6,141 bases of DNA from an uncultured Flammeovirgaceae bacterium. Its GTDB lineage: Bacteria; Bacteroidota; Bacteroidia; Cytophagales; Cyclobacteriaceae. The notes under the pieces were generated by a model. It was not told the origin of the DNA and did no database searches. It was given only the letters and a program-made list of their open reading frames with translations. Shown here piece by piece: positions 1 through 5,968 of the stretch. A program made the position numbers and the translations under genes. Positions within the stretch are counted from its first letter, which is position 1. Each line of letters opens with the position of its first letter. The stretch covers positions 1 through 6,141 of the forward strand of contig CAMPJM010000259.1 of NCBI GenBank assembly GCA_946886805.1, written 5' to 3'.

Positions 1-1
1 A

Positions 2-76
2 ATGCAACCAATGTGGTCTCCTGAGAAAGAAAAAAATCGTCGAAATAAATTCACATTTGGCTTTAGCGATAAATAA
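2..76 (+). other. Short open frame at window edge, possible 3' end of an upstream gene
   Basis: A frame open from the first bases ends at the TAA at 74-76 and reads MQPMWSPEKEKNRRNKFTFG followed by FSDK. It could be the C-terminus of a gene starting outside the window. It could also be the displaced N-terminus of the nuclease-like gene that follows in another frame, or nothing. It overlaps the TTG candidate start at 57. I do not recognise the peptide, and the window edge prevents a decision. Confidence 0.2.
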
Positions 77-1276
77 TTCTGCCAACCATTTAACAAATGA
101 ATTGAGGTTTATTGATCAAGATATTGAAATGGAACTTTTTGATAAAATAGAACGCACTTATACAGGACCATCAAATCACAATGAAAATCCGTATGAATAT
201 TATAACCGAAGTGCAAGAAAAGACATTGCGATTATCCGGGATACTTTAAATGAATGGTTTAGGAAGTATCCAAATGATGAGAAGTTTGAATTGAAAAATA
301 GTTTCAAAAAAAAGTTTGCTGACTGTTTTTATGAGTTGTTCCTATATCAACTTTTTACCAAACTAGGATTTGAAATTCAAGTTCATCCTGATTTACCAGA
401 CACATCTAAACAACCAGGTTTTTTATTAATAAAGGAGATTTAGAGCTTTACGCTGAAGCAAAAATTGTTAAGAACAAATCTCATCAGCAAGAAGCAATCG
501 ATAGAAAAATCAACGAATTTTATGACAATCTAAGTAGATTAGACTCGAAAGGTTTTCTCTTAAACATTGACACATTCATTTTGAAATCCCACAAGCAGCC
601 CAGTACAAAAGGATTAATAAAAAGAATTGAACAAGAAATAGAAATGCTTGATCCGGATTTGGTTACGGAAAGAGTTACAGCAAAAGGACTTGAGTGCATC
701 CCTGCAATAGTGATAGAAAACGAGGATATATTCTTAAAAATAATACCAATGCCACTCCTTAAATCAGCAAGAGATAAAAAGAAGAGTCCTATAGGAATGT
801 ACCCAATGGAAAGCTTTTCTGGCGGAGGTGAAGAATCATTGAAAGCCTCAATTTCAATGAAAGCTAAAAGATACGGCAAGCTTGATAAGCCTTTTATTAT
901 TTGTATAAATACTTTGGATATCCAGACATCCGGGACACATGATATTGAAAATGCAATTTGGGGATCATTAGCAATATCTTGGTCTACCGATCCAGATAAC
1001 AGAAATGAAAAATGGATAAGAATAAGAGACGGTGTTTTCTTAGGAGAGAAAGAACCTAACTTGAAAAATTTGTCAGGGGTTTTAGTAACGAAAGTATTTA
1101 CCCATAATATACCTAACGCAAATTATTGGTTATATAAACATCCTTTTTCTGAAAATGAACTTGAATTCAAATCACTTGGCCTCAAATATAATTATGTTAA
1201 GGATGGTAAAATTCATTCAGTATTAGGGGATGATTTGGGAGAGATTTTACAAATTGAAAAAGACTGGCTAAAATAA
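57..1276 (+). pseudogene. PD-(D/E)xK nuclease-like protein split by a -1 frameshift
   Basis: Two plus-strand frames form one protein of about 406 residues: 57-443, then the frame ending at 1276, entered at the T run 419-424. The order of segments matches a family of uncharacterised nuclease-fold proteins that I recall but cannot search here. These are EYYNRSARKD, IRDTLNEWFRKYP, a helix FADCFYELFLYQL, HPDLPDTSKQPGF, then after the shift ELYAEAKIV. In the C-terminal part, SMKAKRYGKLDKPFIICIN is followed by a DIENAIWG segment. The ExK pair is E134/K136 in fused numbering. The PD aspartate expected at residue 121 is Gly (QPGF), so catalysis is doubtful. The start is uncertain: TTG at 57 is the longest choice in view, ATG at 129 (MELFDKIERTYTG) is plausible, and the frame is open to the window edge. 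The gene converges on the minus-strand genes. It could be a true pseudogene, an assembly or sequencing indel, or programmed frameshifting. Confidence 0.7.
419..425 (+). promoter_or_regulatory. Candidate -1 frameshift heptamer T TTT TTA
   Basis: In the upstream frame the codons read GGT TTT TTA, so the heptamer T_TTT_TTA sits in the X_XXY_YYZ phase used by -1 frameshift sites. A one-base backward slip continues at ATT AAT AAA GGA, the frame of the downstream half. The joined product reads PGFLINKGDLELYAEAK, a natural strand and EAK segment. Only a weak 4-bp stem (GCTT/AAGC, about 444-460) follows, and a purine-rich AAAGGAG lies at 431-437. An ordinary loss of one T from a homopolymer explains the same data. 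Confidence 0.4.
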
Positions 1277-1302
1277 AAGCGTTATCTATTATATAATATA
1301 AT

Positions 1303-1332
1303 TGTCTCATAATACGATCGTTTTGTGAGACA
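1303..1332. repeat. 30-bp near-perfect palindrome at convergent gene ends
   Basis: Two copies of the junction repeat face each other and share the central CGATCG: a plus-oriented copy at 1303-1318 and a minus-oriented copy at 1317-1333. Folded, the 15-bp arms give 13 Watson-Crick pairs, one G-U pair and one T-T mismatch. It lies 26 nt after the plus-strand stop (1276) and 67 nt after the minus-strand stop (1400). This position suits a two-way transcription terminator or barrier. There is no long T run, so intrinsic termination is only a possibility. Confidence 0.7.
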
Positions 1333-1333
1333 G
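1317..1333 (-). repeat. Junction repeat, copy 1
   Basis: Minus-strand CTGTCTCACAAAACGAT, identical to copy 6. The tail can pair with an upstream arm: plus-strand AGACA-GTA (1328-1335) is matched by TAC, two extra bases and TGTCT (1375-1384). A shorter alternative pairs CGTTT and GAG (minus) with CTC and AAACG across a loop of about 7 nt. This is the left-most copy. The next gene on the left runs the other way. Confidence 0.85.
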
Positions 1334-1399
1334 TACCTCAAACGCATTTAACTAGTTTCATTATATTTTAATATTACCTTGTCTGAATCTTCATGATAT

Positions 1400-2881
1400 C
1401 TATTCAACTTTATCAAATTGAATAAAATCATATAATACAAATGAGTATGAATTATTTTCTTCATTTTTGTGAAATAAGATTTCTAGGCCTCCATCCATTT
1501 CAATGAATTCTAGTTCTCCGATTTGGGCCAGAGCTGAATTTAAATAACCATTAGGATCATTCATTCTCAGTTTTCCATTTTCCACTTTAACTTCAACTAC
1601 AAATTCTCCTTTTACATCAGGAAACGGACCTCCTTCTTCATTATATCTATATTTTCCCGCTAGGTGTTTTAATTGTTCGGGGTCAGTTTGATAGGGGTCA
1701 ATTGTTGTTGGTTTCTTAATTCCCCAACCATAGTAAGTTGAAATGGATTGAAGAATTTCTTCTATTAAAGGACGTCCATTGTCAGCATTTGTCATTATAA
1801 TCACACCATCGCCCTTGTAAGCAAAGGCCATCATTTCTGTCGTAAATCCCTCATTCTTACCACCATGTTGGAATATCAAAGAATCACCATCCCATTTTAA
1901 AGAAGTTCCCATCCCCCAGCTATTTAACTCTTTTGTTAACATCAATTCGATGCTTTCTCTGGACAAGATTCCGTTATCTTTTCCAGCTAATATATCCTGA
2001 ACTTCAATACAATATTTAGCTAAATCTGTCGGGGTTGTCCACAGACCCGCAGCTGCCTGTTCAGGGTAATTATGCCATAGACCATCGATTGCTCCACCTC
2101 TTCTATTGTAGGCAATACTGGCTGATGACTCTAAATTCTCGGGTAGAGGTTGTTCATAGGTACTAGTAGTCATTTTTAAGGGCTGCAAAATTTTACTATG
2201 CATTACTTGTTCAAAATTCATTCCGCTCACATTTTCAACTACTTGTTCCATAACGGTGTACCCACCTCCTGAATACCTCCAAATACTACCTGGTATAGTA
2301 TCTAAAATTACCGGGGGAGTATTTCCTTCACCATTCAGAATCTGAATTAGGGTAGGCATGGGTTCATTAACAGGGTAACCCGGAAAGCCATGTCCTGTTA
2401 ATCCGGAAGTATGAGACAGTATTTTCCTCAGCGTTACTTTTTGCTCTTTAGTGTACTCATTGTCAGGTATCTCCCAATTCTTCAGATAGTTATTTACATT
2501 CTCATCAATATCAAGCACGCCTTCTTCCGCTAGTTTTAATACCGACAGTGCAGCTAATGGTTTACTAATAGAGCCTGCCTGAAATAGCGTATTGGTTGTG
2601 ACTTCAACTTTCTCATCTTTAATCACATTTGCTATACCATACCCTTTAGCCCAGTGTAATTTCCCGCCTTTTATCACGGCTATACTTAAGCCAGGCACGT
2701 TGTAATGTTCCATCCGCTCCAACAAAGTGTATTTTGTTGGCAACTCGCCATCAATTTGAACAGTCGTTATAAGGCTCTTTTCGATCTCTTCTATCTCTGC
2801 ACCAAGCGAATTATTGGTCTCACTAGTGCAAGCGGTGAAAATAAATAAAGTAAAAAAAATTGGCGTAAAAATAGTTCTCAT
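1400..2881 (-). CDS. Serine beta-lactamase-family hydrolase, predicted lipoprotein
   Basis: A 493-residue protein of the penicillin-binding protein / class C beta-lactamase / esterase superfamily. The first 18 residues are a lipoprotein signal (MRTIFTPIFFTLFIFTAC) with Cys18 as the likely lipidated residue. The catalytic set is visible: S104-I-S-K107 (SxxK) in QAGSISKP, Y203-S-G in the YxN position (WRYSGGGY), and H339-G-G in the KTG position. LRKILSHTSGLTG (about 151-163) is also typical. After about residue 393 comes a separate C-terminal domain of about 100 residues, seen in many such proteins. Substrate cannot be told; esterase, peptidase or D-amino-acid hydrolase activity is as likely as antibiotic hydrolysis. 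The frame is open upstream to 3016, but that extension reads through the junction repeat and lacks a sensible signal. The ATG at 2881 places the signal peptide correctly. It is alone between junction repeats 1 and 2. Confidence 0.92.
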   Translation of the reverse strand: MRTIFTPIFFTLFIFTACTSETNNSLGAEIEEIEKSLITTVQIDGELPTKYTLLERMEHYNVPGLSIAVIKGGKLHWAKGYGIANVIKDEKVEVTTNTLFQAGSISKPLAALSVLKLAEEGVLDIDENVNNYLKNWEIPDNEYTKEQKVTLRKILSHTSGLTGHGFPGYPVNEPMPTLIQILNGEGNTPPVILDTIPGSIWRYSGGGYTVMEQVVENVSGMNFEQVMHSKILQPLKMTTSTYEQPLPENLESSASIAYNRRGGAIDGLWHNYPEQAAAGLWTTPTDLAKYCIEVQDILAGKDNGILSRESIELMLTKELNSWGMGTSLKWDGDSLIFQHGGKNEGFTTEMMAFAYKGDGVIIMTNADNGRPLIEEILQSISTYYGWGIKKPTTIDPYQTDPEQLKHLAGKYRYNEEGGPFPDVKGEFVVEVKVENGKLRMNDPNGYLNSALAQIGELEFIEMDGGLEILFHKNEENNSYSFVLYDFIQFDKVE

Positions 2882-2976
2882 TTCTCTGATTAATTTAACG
2901 CAACATGCAGCTAAGTTGCAGCACATTATTTGCCGTACAACATACATTAATCTCATAACTTTTAATACTTTAATTA
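2882..2976 (-). other. 95-nt leader with inverted repeats before the hydrolase gene
   Basis: This is the longest gap between a junction repeat and its next start. It holds GATTAAT (2888-2894) facing ATTAATC (2946-2952). Inside are GCAAC (2900-2904) facing GTTGC (2915-2919), and a direct repeat TGCAGC (2906-2911 and 2917-2922). On the minus strand GTTAAAT (2893-2899) fits the attC R' pattern GTTRRRY just upstream of the start, but no matching RYYYAAC partner is seen. Plus-strand TCTCATAA (2951-2958) faces TTGTGAGA (2981-2988) in copy 2. It may be a 5' leader, promoter region or remnant of an older site. Confidence 0.4.
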
Positions 2977-2991
2977 ATCGTTGTGAGACAG
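2977..2991 (-). repeat. Junction repeat, copy 2 (two bases shorter)
   Basis: Minus-strand CTGTCTCACAACGAT lacks two A relative to the other copies. It lies 87 nt after the AlkB stop rather than about 20. GGAAAAC at 2991-2997 faces GTTTTCC at 3059-3065, so the element plus its upstream arm may span 2977-3065 and begin 13 nt after that stop. Closer in, minus-strand GTTATG-CAG can pair with CTG and CACAAC, leaving TCT unpaired. Confidence 0.8.
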
Positions 2992-3078
2992 GAAAACTGC
3001 ATAACCTAGATACCATCCAATTTAGTTTTAGAGGAGGGATAATTGAGAACTACTAGAGGTTTTCCAGCTAGCACCAGT

Positions 3079-3591
3079 TTAAATTATTTTTCTCAGTGTC
3101 AAACTCATTCTCCCTTTACCAGTATCAGCAGCCGGAATTGCATGTTGCCATACCTTCTGCACTTCTTGTGTCATATATATTAGAGATCCTGATGGAAGTT
3201 CAAAATCTTTAATTTCATCCTTATTTTCAGTCTTTCTAAATCTCAATGTTCTCGTCTCCCCAATTGAAACTATCGCGACTCCAGTTTCTTTTTCTAAAAT
3301 ATCTATCTGATCTGAATGAAATCCCATCTTGGATCTTCCATCCAAATAATAATTTATCAAACAATTGTTCGGGGTGAAACCAATCGTAGAATTAATTTTA
3401 CCGCAAATTTCAAGTAAAACGCTCGGCATTTTTAGAAATGGATAGCTGATTTGAGAATAATTGTAAGCAACCCCAAAACTTGCAGTTTTCCTCGCAATCA
3501 TTCGTTCGTCCCAGTCAACGTTATTTAAAAGAAATTCAAATAATTCTCCTGGTCTTTCTATAAATCTCTCGATGTACATGATTCCTTCCAT
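3079..3591 (-). CDS. alkB: AlkB-type 2-oxoglutarate/Fe(II) dioxygenase
   Basis: A 170-residue protein with the full AlkB active site. N80-x-Y82 precedes the DGRSKMGFHSD segment. H92-x-D94 is the HxD iron pair and H150 (QHAIP) the distal iron ligand. R161-x5-R167 (RMSLTLR) is the AlkB RxxxxxR signature that binds 2-oxoglutarate. LPSGSLIYM (132-140) is the usual strand before the distal histidine. Known members remove methyl groups from N1-methyladenine and N3-methylcytosine in DNA or RNA by oxidation; that activity is inferred here from the motifs. The length is near that of compact family members. Two starts are possible. The ATG at 3591 gives 170 residues. The ATG at 3579 (MYIERF) gives 166 and has a better ribosome site, GGAAGGA just before it. 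The gene is alone between copies 2 and 3. No ada or other alkylation-response gene is next to it. Confidence 0.93.
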   Translation of the reverse strand: MEGIMYIERFIERPGELFEFLLNNVDWDERMIARKTASFGVAYNYSQISYPFLKMPSVLLEICGKINSTIGFTPNNCLINYYLDGRSKMGFHSDQIDILEKETGVAIVSIGETRTLRFRKTENKDEIKDFELPSGSLIYMTQEVQKVWQHAIPAADTGKGRMSLTLRKII

Positions 3592-3608
3592 ACACTCTTT
3601 TATTTCTT

Positions 3609-3625
3609 ATCGTTTTATGAGACAG
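3609..3625 (-). repeat. Junction repeat, copy 3
   Basis: Minus-strand CTGTCTCATAAAACGAT, 21 nt after the lipoprotein stop and 17 nt before the AlkB start. Bases 3617-3650 form a 34-nt imperfect palindrome centred on TCCGGA (3631-3636): 11 Watson-Crick pairs, 2 G-T pairs and 4 mismatches. The outer arm on the far side includes the stop codon of the preceding gene (TGA, 3647-3649). Confidence 0.85.
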
Positions 3626-3646
3626 TATTATCCGGACTGTATAGTG

Positions 3647-4003
3647 TCATAGATACTTTATCAATTGGGCTTTAACGGTGATTCCATCTCCAACTCCTTC
3701 GATGTCTTCCGTACTTAAGTCATAAAATATTATAGCATCTGCTCCCACAGATCTAGCCTTCGTAAGCATTTCGCTTTTTATAAGTTCTGGATCATACTCA
3801 ATAAACTTGTCATTTGTCATTCTCCCAATTACCTTGTACTCTCTCTTTACCTCCGTTACATCATAATAGGCCTCAACTGAAGTTGAAGGCGGAAAGGATT
3901 CGCCTAAATAATGGATGATTGGGCCACTACATGAAAGAGTTACTAAACAAAACAATATAAAAGTATTAGCTAATAGCCTGTTCTTCATAGTTATTTTAAT
4001 CAT
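3647..4003 (-). CDS. Small predicted lipoprotein of unknown function
   Basis: A protein of up to 118 residues. Positively charged MKNR is followed by a hydrophobic stretch and the lipobox VTLSC, with Cys25 as the lipidated residue. The mature part is about 94 residues. It carries YKVIGRMTND and, further on, KARSVGADAIIFYD, a pattern common to small bacterial lipoproteins of the DUF4156/YbjQ-like kind (a loose resemblance from memory). The ATG at 3988 (sixth residue) gives a cleaner signal peptide than the ATG at 4003 and may be the true start. The stop codon is part of the imperfect palindrome of copy 3. It is the only gene between copies 3 and 4. It is probably anchored in the periplasm-facing or outer membrane; its role is unknown. 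Confidence 0.85.
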   Translation of the reverse strand: MIKITMKNRLLANTFILFCLVTLSCSGPIIHYLGESFPPSTSVEAYYDVTEVKREYKVIGRMTNDKFIEYDPELIKSEMLTKARSVGADAIIFYDLSTEDIEGVGDGITVKAQLIKYL

Positions 4004-4056
4004 GTTTCTTAGAATCTAAAATTTGTAGATCTTTCTTTAAAACTCAATCTCTTAAC

Positions 4057-4073
4057 ATCGTTTTATGAGACGG
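4057..4073 (-). repeat. Junction repeat, copy 4
   Basis: Minus-strand CCGTCTCATAAAACGAT, 17 nt after the stop of the 71-residue membrane protein and 53 nt before the lipoprotein start. GAGA upstream can pair with its TCTC (hairpin 4068-4087, plus coordinates). A longer-range GAGAC also lies inside the preceding gene's last codons. Confidence 0.85.
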
Positions 4074-4090
4074 AAATCTTTATCTCTTTT

Positions 4091-4306
4091 TTATTTTTTG
4101 TTGAATAGTCTCCTTGCCGGAAGATATCCGATTAAAATACACAATAATAAGAAGATACCAATAGAAGATCCTATATCCAGAGCAAAACCCAATTCATAAC
4201 CCGCTCCGGTACCACCTTTAAATTCTTCGTATGTAAAAGAATTAAAAAATATAAATATTATTAAAGTGACGATCACTAATGCTACTGAGAGATTGAAGGT
4301 TTTCAT
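4091..4306 (-). CDS. Small two-helix membrane protein, unknown function
   Basis: A 71-residue protein with hydrophobic helices at about 7-24 and 42-62, a short glycine-rich linker between them (FKGGTGAGYELG) and a basic tail (ARRLFNKK). I recognise no family. The basic tail after helix 2 suggests both ends face the cytoplasm. The frame can start two codons earlier at a TTG (4312), but the ATG at 4306 is preferred. That ATG is only 5 nt from the end of copy 5, so any ribosome site must lie inside the repeat; none of Shine-Dalgarno type is seen. It is the sole gene between copies 4 and 5. Confidence 0.75.
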   Translation of the reverse strand: MKTFNLSVALVIVTLIIFIFFNSFTYEEFKGGTGAGYELGFALDIGSSIGIFLLLCILIGYLPARRLFNKK

Positions 4307-4311
4307 TAACA

Positions 4312-4328
4312 ATCGTTATGTGAGACAC
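4312..4328 (-). repeat. Junction repeat, copy 5
   Basis: Minus-strand GTGTCTCACATAACGAT, 18 nt after the preceding stop and 5 nt before the next ATG. It forms a compact perfect hairpin, ATGTG-TCT-CACAT. This is one of two copies with CATAAC or CACAAC in place of the usual AAAAC. Confidence 0.85.
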
Positions 4329-4346
4329 ATTTAAGCCTATTACTGA

Positions 4347-4661
4347 TTACATTCTTGCTGTTTTTTTCCTCCTTATTATAGTCAGTCCTGCAGCTATGAT
4401 TATTCCCGCAATCAACATGATAAACCACCAGTAAGGAAGAACCCACAGGAAAAAATATTCCAGAGTCTGCGGCACGTTTGTAAAATAGCCGTCCTCTATC
4501 TTTAAATTCTCCATTCCCTCACCAATGGATGTTATGTAAAGAATCAGTGATAGGCCGAATAGGGTAATAATAAGAAATTTCCAGAAGCTTTTAAGCATAA
4601 ATCTTTTTAATTTAGATCTGGTATTTTTTCGATTATACCCGGGCGTAGGAATAAATGACAA
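4347..4661 (-). CDS. Small two-helix membrane protein, unknown function
   Basis: Up to 104 residues. A basic N-terminal region (RKNTRSKLKRF, about 11-21) leads into helix 1 (about 28-47). A mostly polar loop of about 20 residues (GEGMENLKIEDGY) follows, then helix 2 (about 74-94, rich in W and I) and a basic end (RRKKTARM). No family is recognised. The longest start is a TTG at 4661, with an in-frame stop two codons before it. The ATG at 4598 would give 83 residues and begin directly before helix 1. The basic region kept by the TTG start argues mildly for it, but this is undecided. Single gene between copies 5 and 6. Confidence 0.75.
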   Translation of the reverse strand: MSFIPTPGYNRKNTRSKLKRFMLKSFWKFLIITLFGLSLILYITSIGEGMENLKIEDGYFTNVPQTLEYFFLWVLPYWWFIMLIAGIIIAAGLTIIRRKKTARM

Positions 4662-4696
4662 CCTTTAAAACACCTTCTCCTTACGTACCTAAACCA

Positions 4697-4713
4697 ATCG
4701 TTTTGTGAGACAG
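4697..4713 (-). repeat. Junction repeat, copy 6
   Basis: Minus-strand CTGTCTCACAAAACGAT, 24 nt after the preceding stop and 35 nt before the next TTG start. It is nested in two inverted repeats: CTAAAC (4689-4694) facing GTTTAG (4713-4718), and outside it TTACG (4681-4685) facing CGTAA (4730-4734). Copy and arms together span 54 nt. Confidence 0.85.
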
Positions 4714-4737
4714 TTTAGAAAATGGCGTTCGTAACTT

Positions 4738-5304
4738 TTATTTGACAGTCTTTAGAAGTTGTAATAATAAGAATAGAACAATCATTAAGGAGAATGAAAT
4801 CTTTGTAATCAGTCCGATCAAATTCTTATTCTTAGAGTTTAATTCCACTGTTCCTAAGTAAGAAATTCCGGCCCTTCTTAATCCCTCTGGGAGCCGCTCG
4901 TAATTACTATAGTTGTCTTTTACAAATTCAATTTTTTTATCCGTTTTGGTCAATAATCGAATTTGCTTGATGAGACCCGTTCTATCGTATGTTTCCCTTA
5001 CTTCAAACCCTTTTAATTCTTCCTTCTTAATCACACGTTTTCGCCTAGTTAGCCAATGAATGATATTTATTCCATTGTCTGTTATTGTAAGGGTCTTTCT
5101 AGTATAGTCATATAAGATTCCAAAAAACCCTAACAAAATTATCCCACCAATTAATGTATAGTAGTATGAATTATCAGCAGTGAAATTGATTCTTTCAGCC
5201 GAGACGTAAATTGTAAATAAAAAAAATAATAAGACTGCTGTTTCTACCCAAGGAAAATTCAGTTTAAGTCGAAATATAATTTTATCAGCTTTATCTTTTT
5301 TCAT
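4738..5304 (-). CDS. Membrane protein with a PH-like domain
   Basis: A 188-residue protein. Helices at about 18-36 and 47-65 are followed by a soluble part, about 70-155, and a last helix at about 163-184. The soluble part begins LTITDNGINIIHWL and continues with charged strands (KKEELKGFEVRETYD, then IRLLTKTDKKIEFV). This order (two helices, a 'T..GI' strand, then 'I...EI.G' turns) is that of bacterial PH-like membrane proteins; I assign it by pattern only. It starts at the ATG at 5304 without a clear ribosome site. It lies 58 nt downstream of the 191-residue gene, with no good junction repeat between them, so the two are likely co-transcribed and possibly partners. Confidence 0.82.
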   Translation of the reverse strand: MKKDKADKIIFRLKLNFPWVETAVLLFFLFTIYVSAERINFTADNSYYYTLIGGIILLGFFGILYDYTRKTLTITDNGINIIHWLTRRKRVIKKEELKGFEVRETYDRTGLIKQIRLLTKTDKKIEFVKDNYSNYERLPEGLRRAGISYLGTVELNSKNKNLIGLITKISFSLMIVLFLLLQLLKTVK

Positions 5305-5345
5305 TGTATATGGTATGGCCGAAAATCTTAGAGTATGGTGACATA

Positions 5346-5359
5346 GATGGTTATGAGGT
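5346..5359 (-). repeat. Possible degenerate junction repeat
   Basis: Minus-strand ACCTCATAACCATC resembles the short copy 2 (CTCACAACGAT): CTCA, AA, C and AT are kept, about 9 of 13 positions. It sits only 3 nt after the stop at 5363. The match is weak enough to be chance. Confidence 0.25.
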
Positions 5360-5362
5360 GTT

Positions 5363-5938
5363 TTATTTTATTCCCATCGCTAAAGTCATCAGGGATTTTA
5401 ACTGGATCTTTTCTGTTACAGGCTTTTGAAGCCTTAGTAAAACAGTATCTTCATGAAATTCGACTTCCAATCCTTCCATTCCTAAAGCTTTGGTTGGCAA
5501 ATCATTCTTAATCAACCAATTAATAAATTTTAATTGCTCATTGCTGTGAATGACATACATTTTATTAAAATCCTTATTATCAGGTATCTTTTGCGGGTTG
5601 CGAAAGAATAAATTATAAATTTTATCTTCCAAATCCTTTAATCTAATATACGAATCCTTTATTGCATAGTCATATTTAACAAGTGCCACTATAGTTTTGT
5701 AAGGCTCTTCATTATATCTTCCTCCTGTGGATCCTGCTGTGTGAAATCCGTAGGAATTAAAAATTGAGACAATTAATATGTTAGGATTATCTGATAAATG
5801 CCAAGCATAGCTTATCCTAAAGAATTTCGCCGCTCTCAAAATTCCAAAATATCTTAAATCTGGCTTGGCCGCTTTAGTCAAAGGAAATTCCTTTTTTATC
5901 TCCTTTAATAAATTTTTAAAACTTTTATCATCAATCAT
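5363..5938 (-). CDS. Soluble protein of unknown function
   Basis: A 191-residue protein without signal peptide or membrane helix, so probably cytoplasmic. It mixes predicted strands and helices: an N-terminal helix (1-17), a KAAKPDLRYFGILRAAKFF segment (22-40), strand ILIVSIF (54-60), a glycine-rich loop FHTAGSTGGRYNE (65-77), then helix LEDKIYNLFF (103-112). The end is VLLRLQKPV and a short hydrophobic tail. I recognise no family and no catalytic motif. It is the first gene of a two-gene module with the downstream membrane protein. The start ATG lies 30 nt after junction repeat 7, without a clear Shine-Dalgarno sequence. Confidence 0.82.
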   Translation of the reverse strand: MIDDKSFKNLLKEIKKEFPLTKAAKPDLRYFGILRAAKFFRISYAWHLSDNPNILIVSIFNSYGFHTAGSTGGRYNEEPYKTIVALVKYDYAIKDSYIRLKDLEDKIYNLFFRNPQKIPDNKDFNKMYVIHSNEQLKFINWLIKNDLPTKALGMEGLEVEFHEDTVLLRLQKPVTEKIQLKSLMTLAMGIK

Positions 5939-5968
5939 TTACCAGATCCAAATTATTACGGGTTACTG

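Noticed and set aside
520..879. Minus-strand open frame opposite the nuclease-like gene
   Set aside because: Lies wholly opposite the better-supported plus-strand coding frame and shows no recognisable protein features.
1303..1332. Textbook intrinsic terminator
   Set aside because: The hairpin is strong but is not followed by a clear T run on either strand; left as a possible role only.
2882..3016. N-terminal extension of the hydrolase to 3016
   Set aside because: It reads through junction repeat 2 and a cysteine-rich, unnatural stretch. The start at 2881 gives a proper lipoprotein signal.
2814..3056. Plus-strand open frame over the hydrolase leader
   Set aside because: Antisense to the signal peptide and across repeat 2; composition looks like a shadow frame.
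5944..5960. Bacteroidota-type -7 box (TAnnTTTG) before the 191-residue gene
   Set aside because: Minus-strand GTAATAATTTGG comes close, but the spacing is wrong and no matching -33 TTTG is placed correctly.
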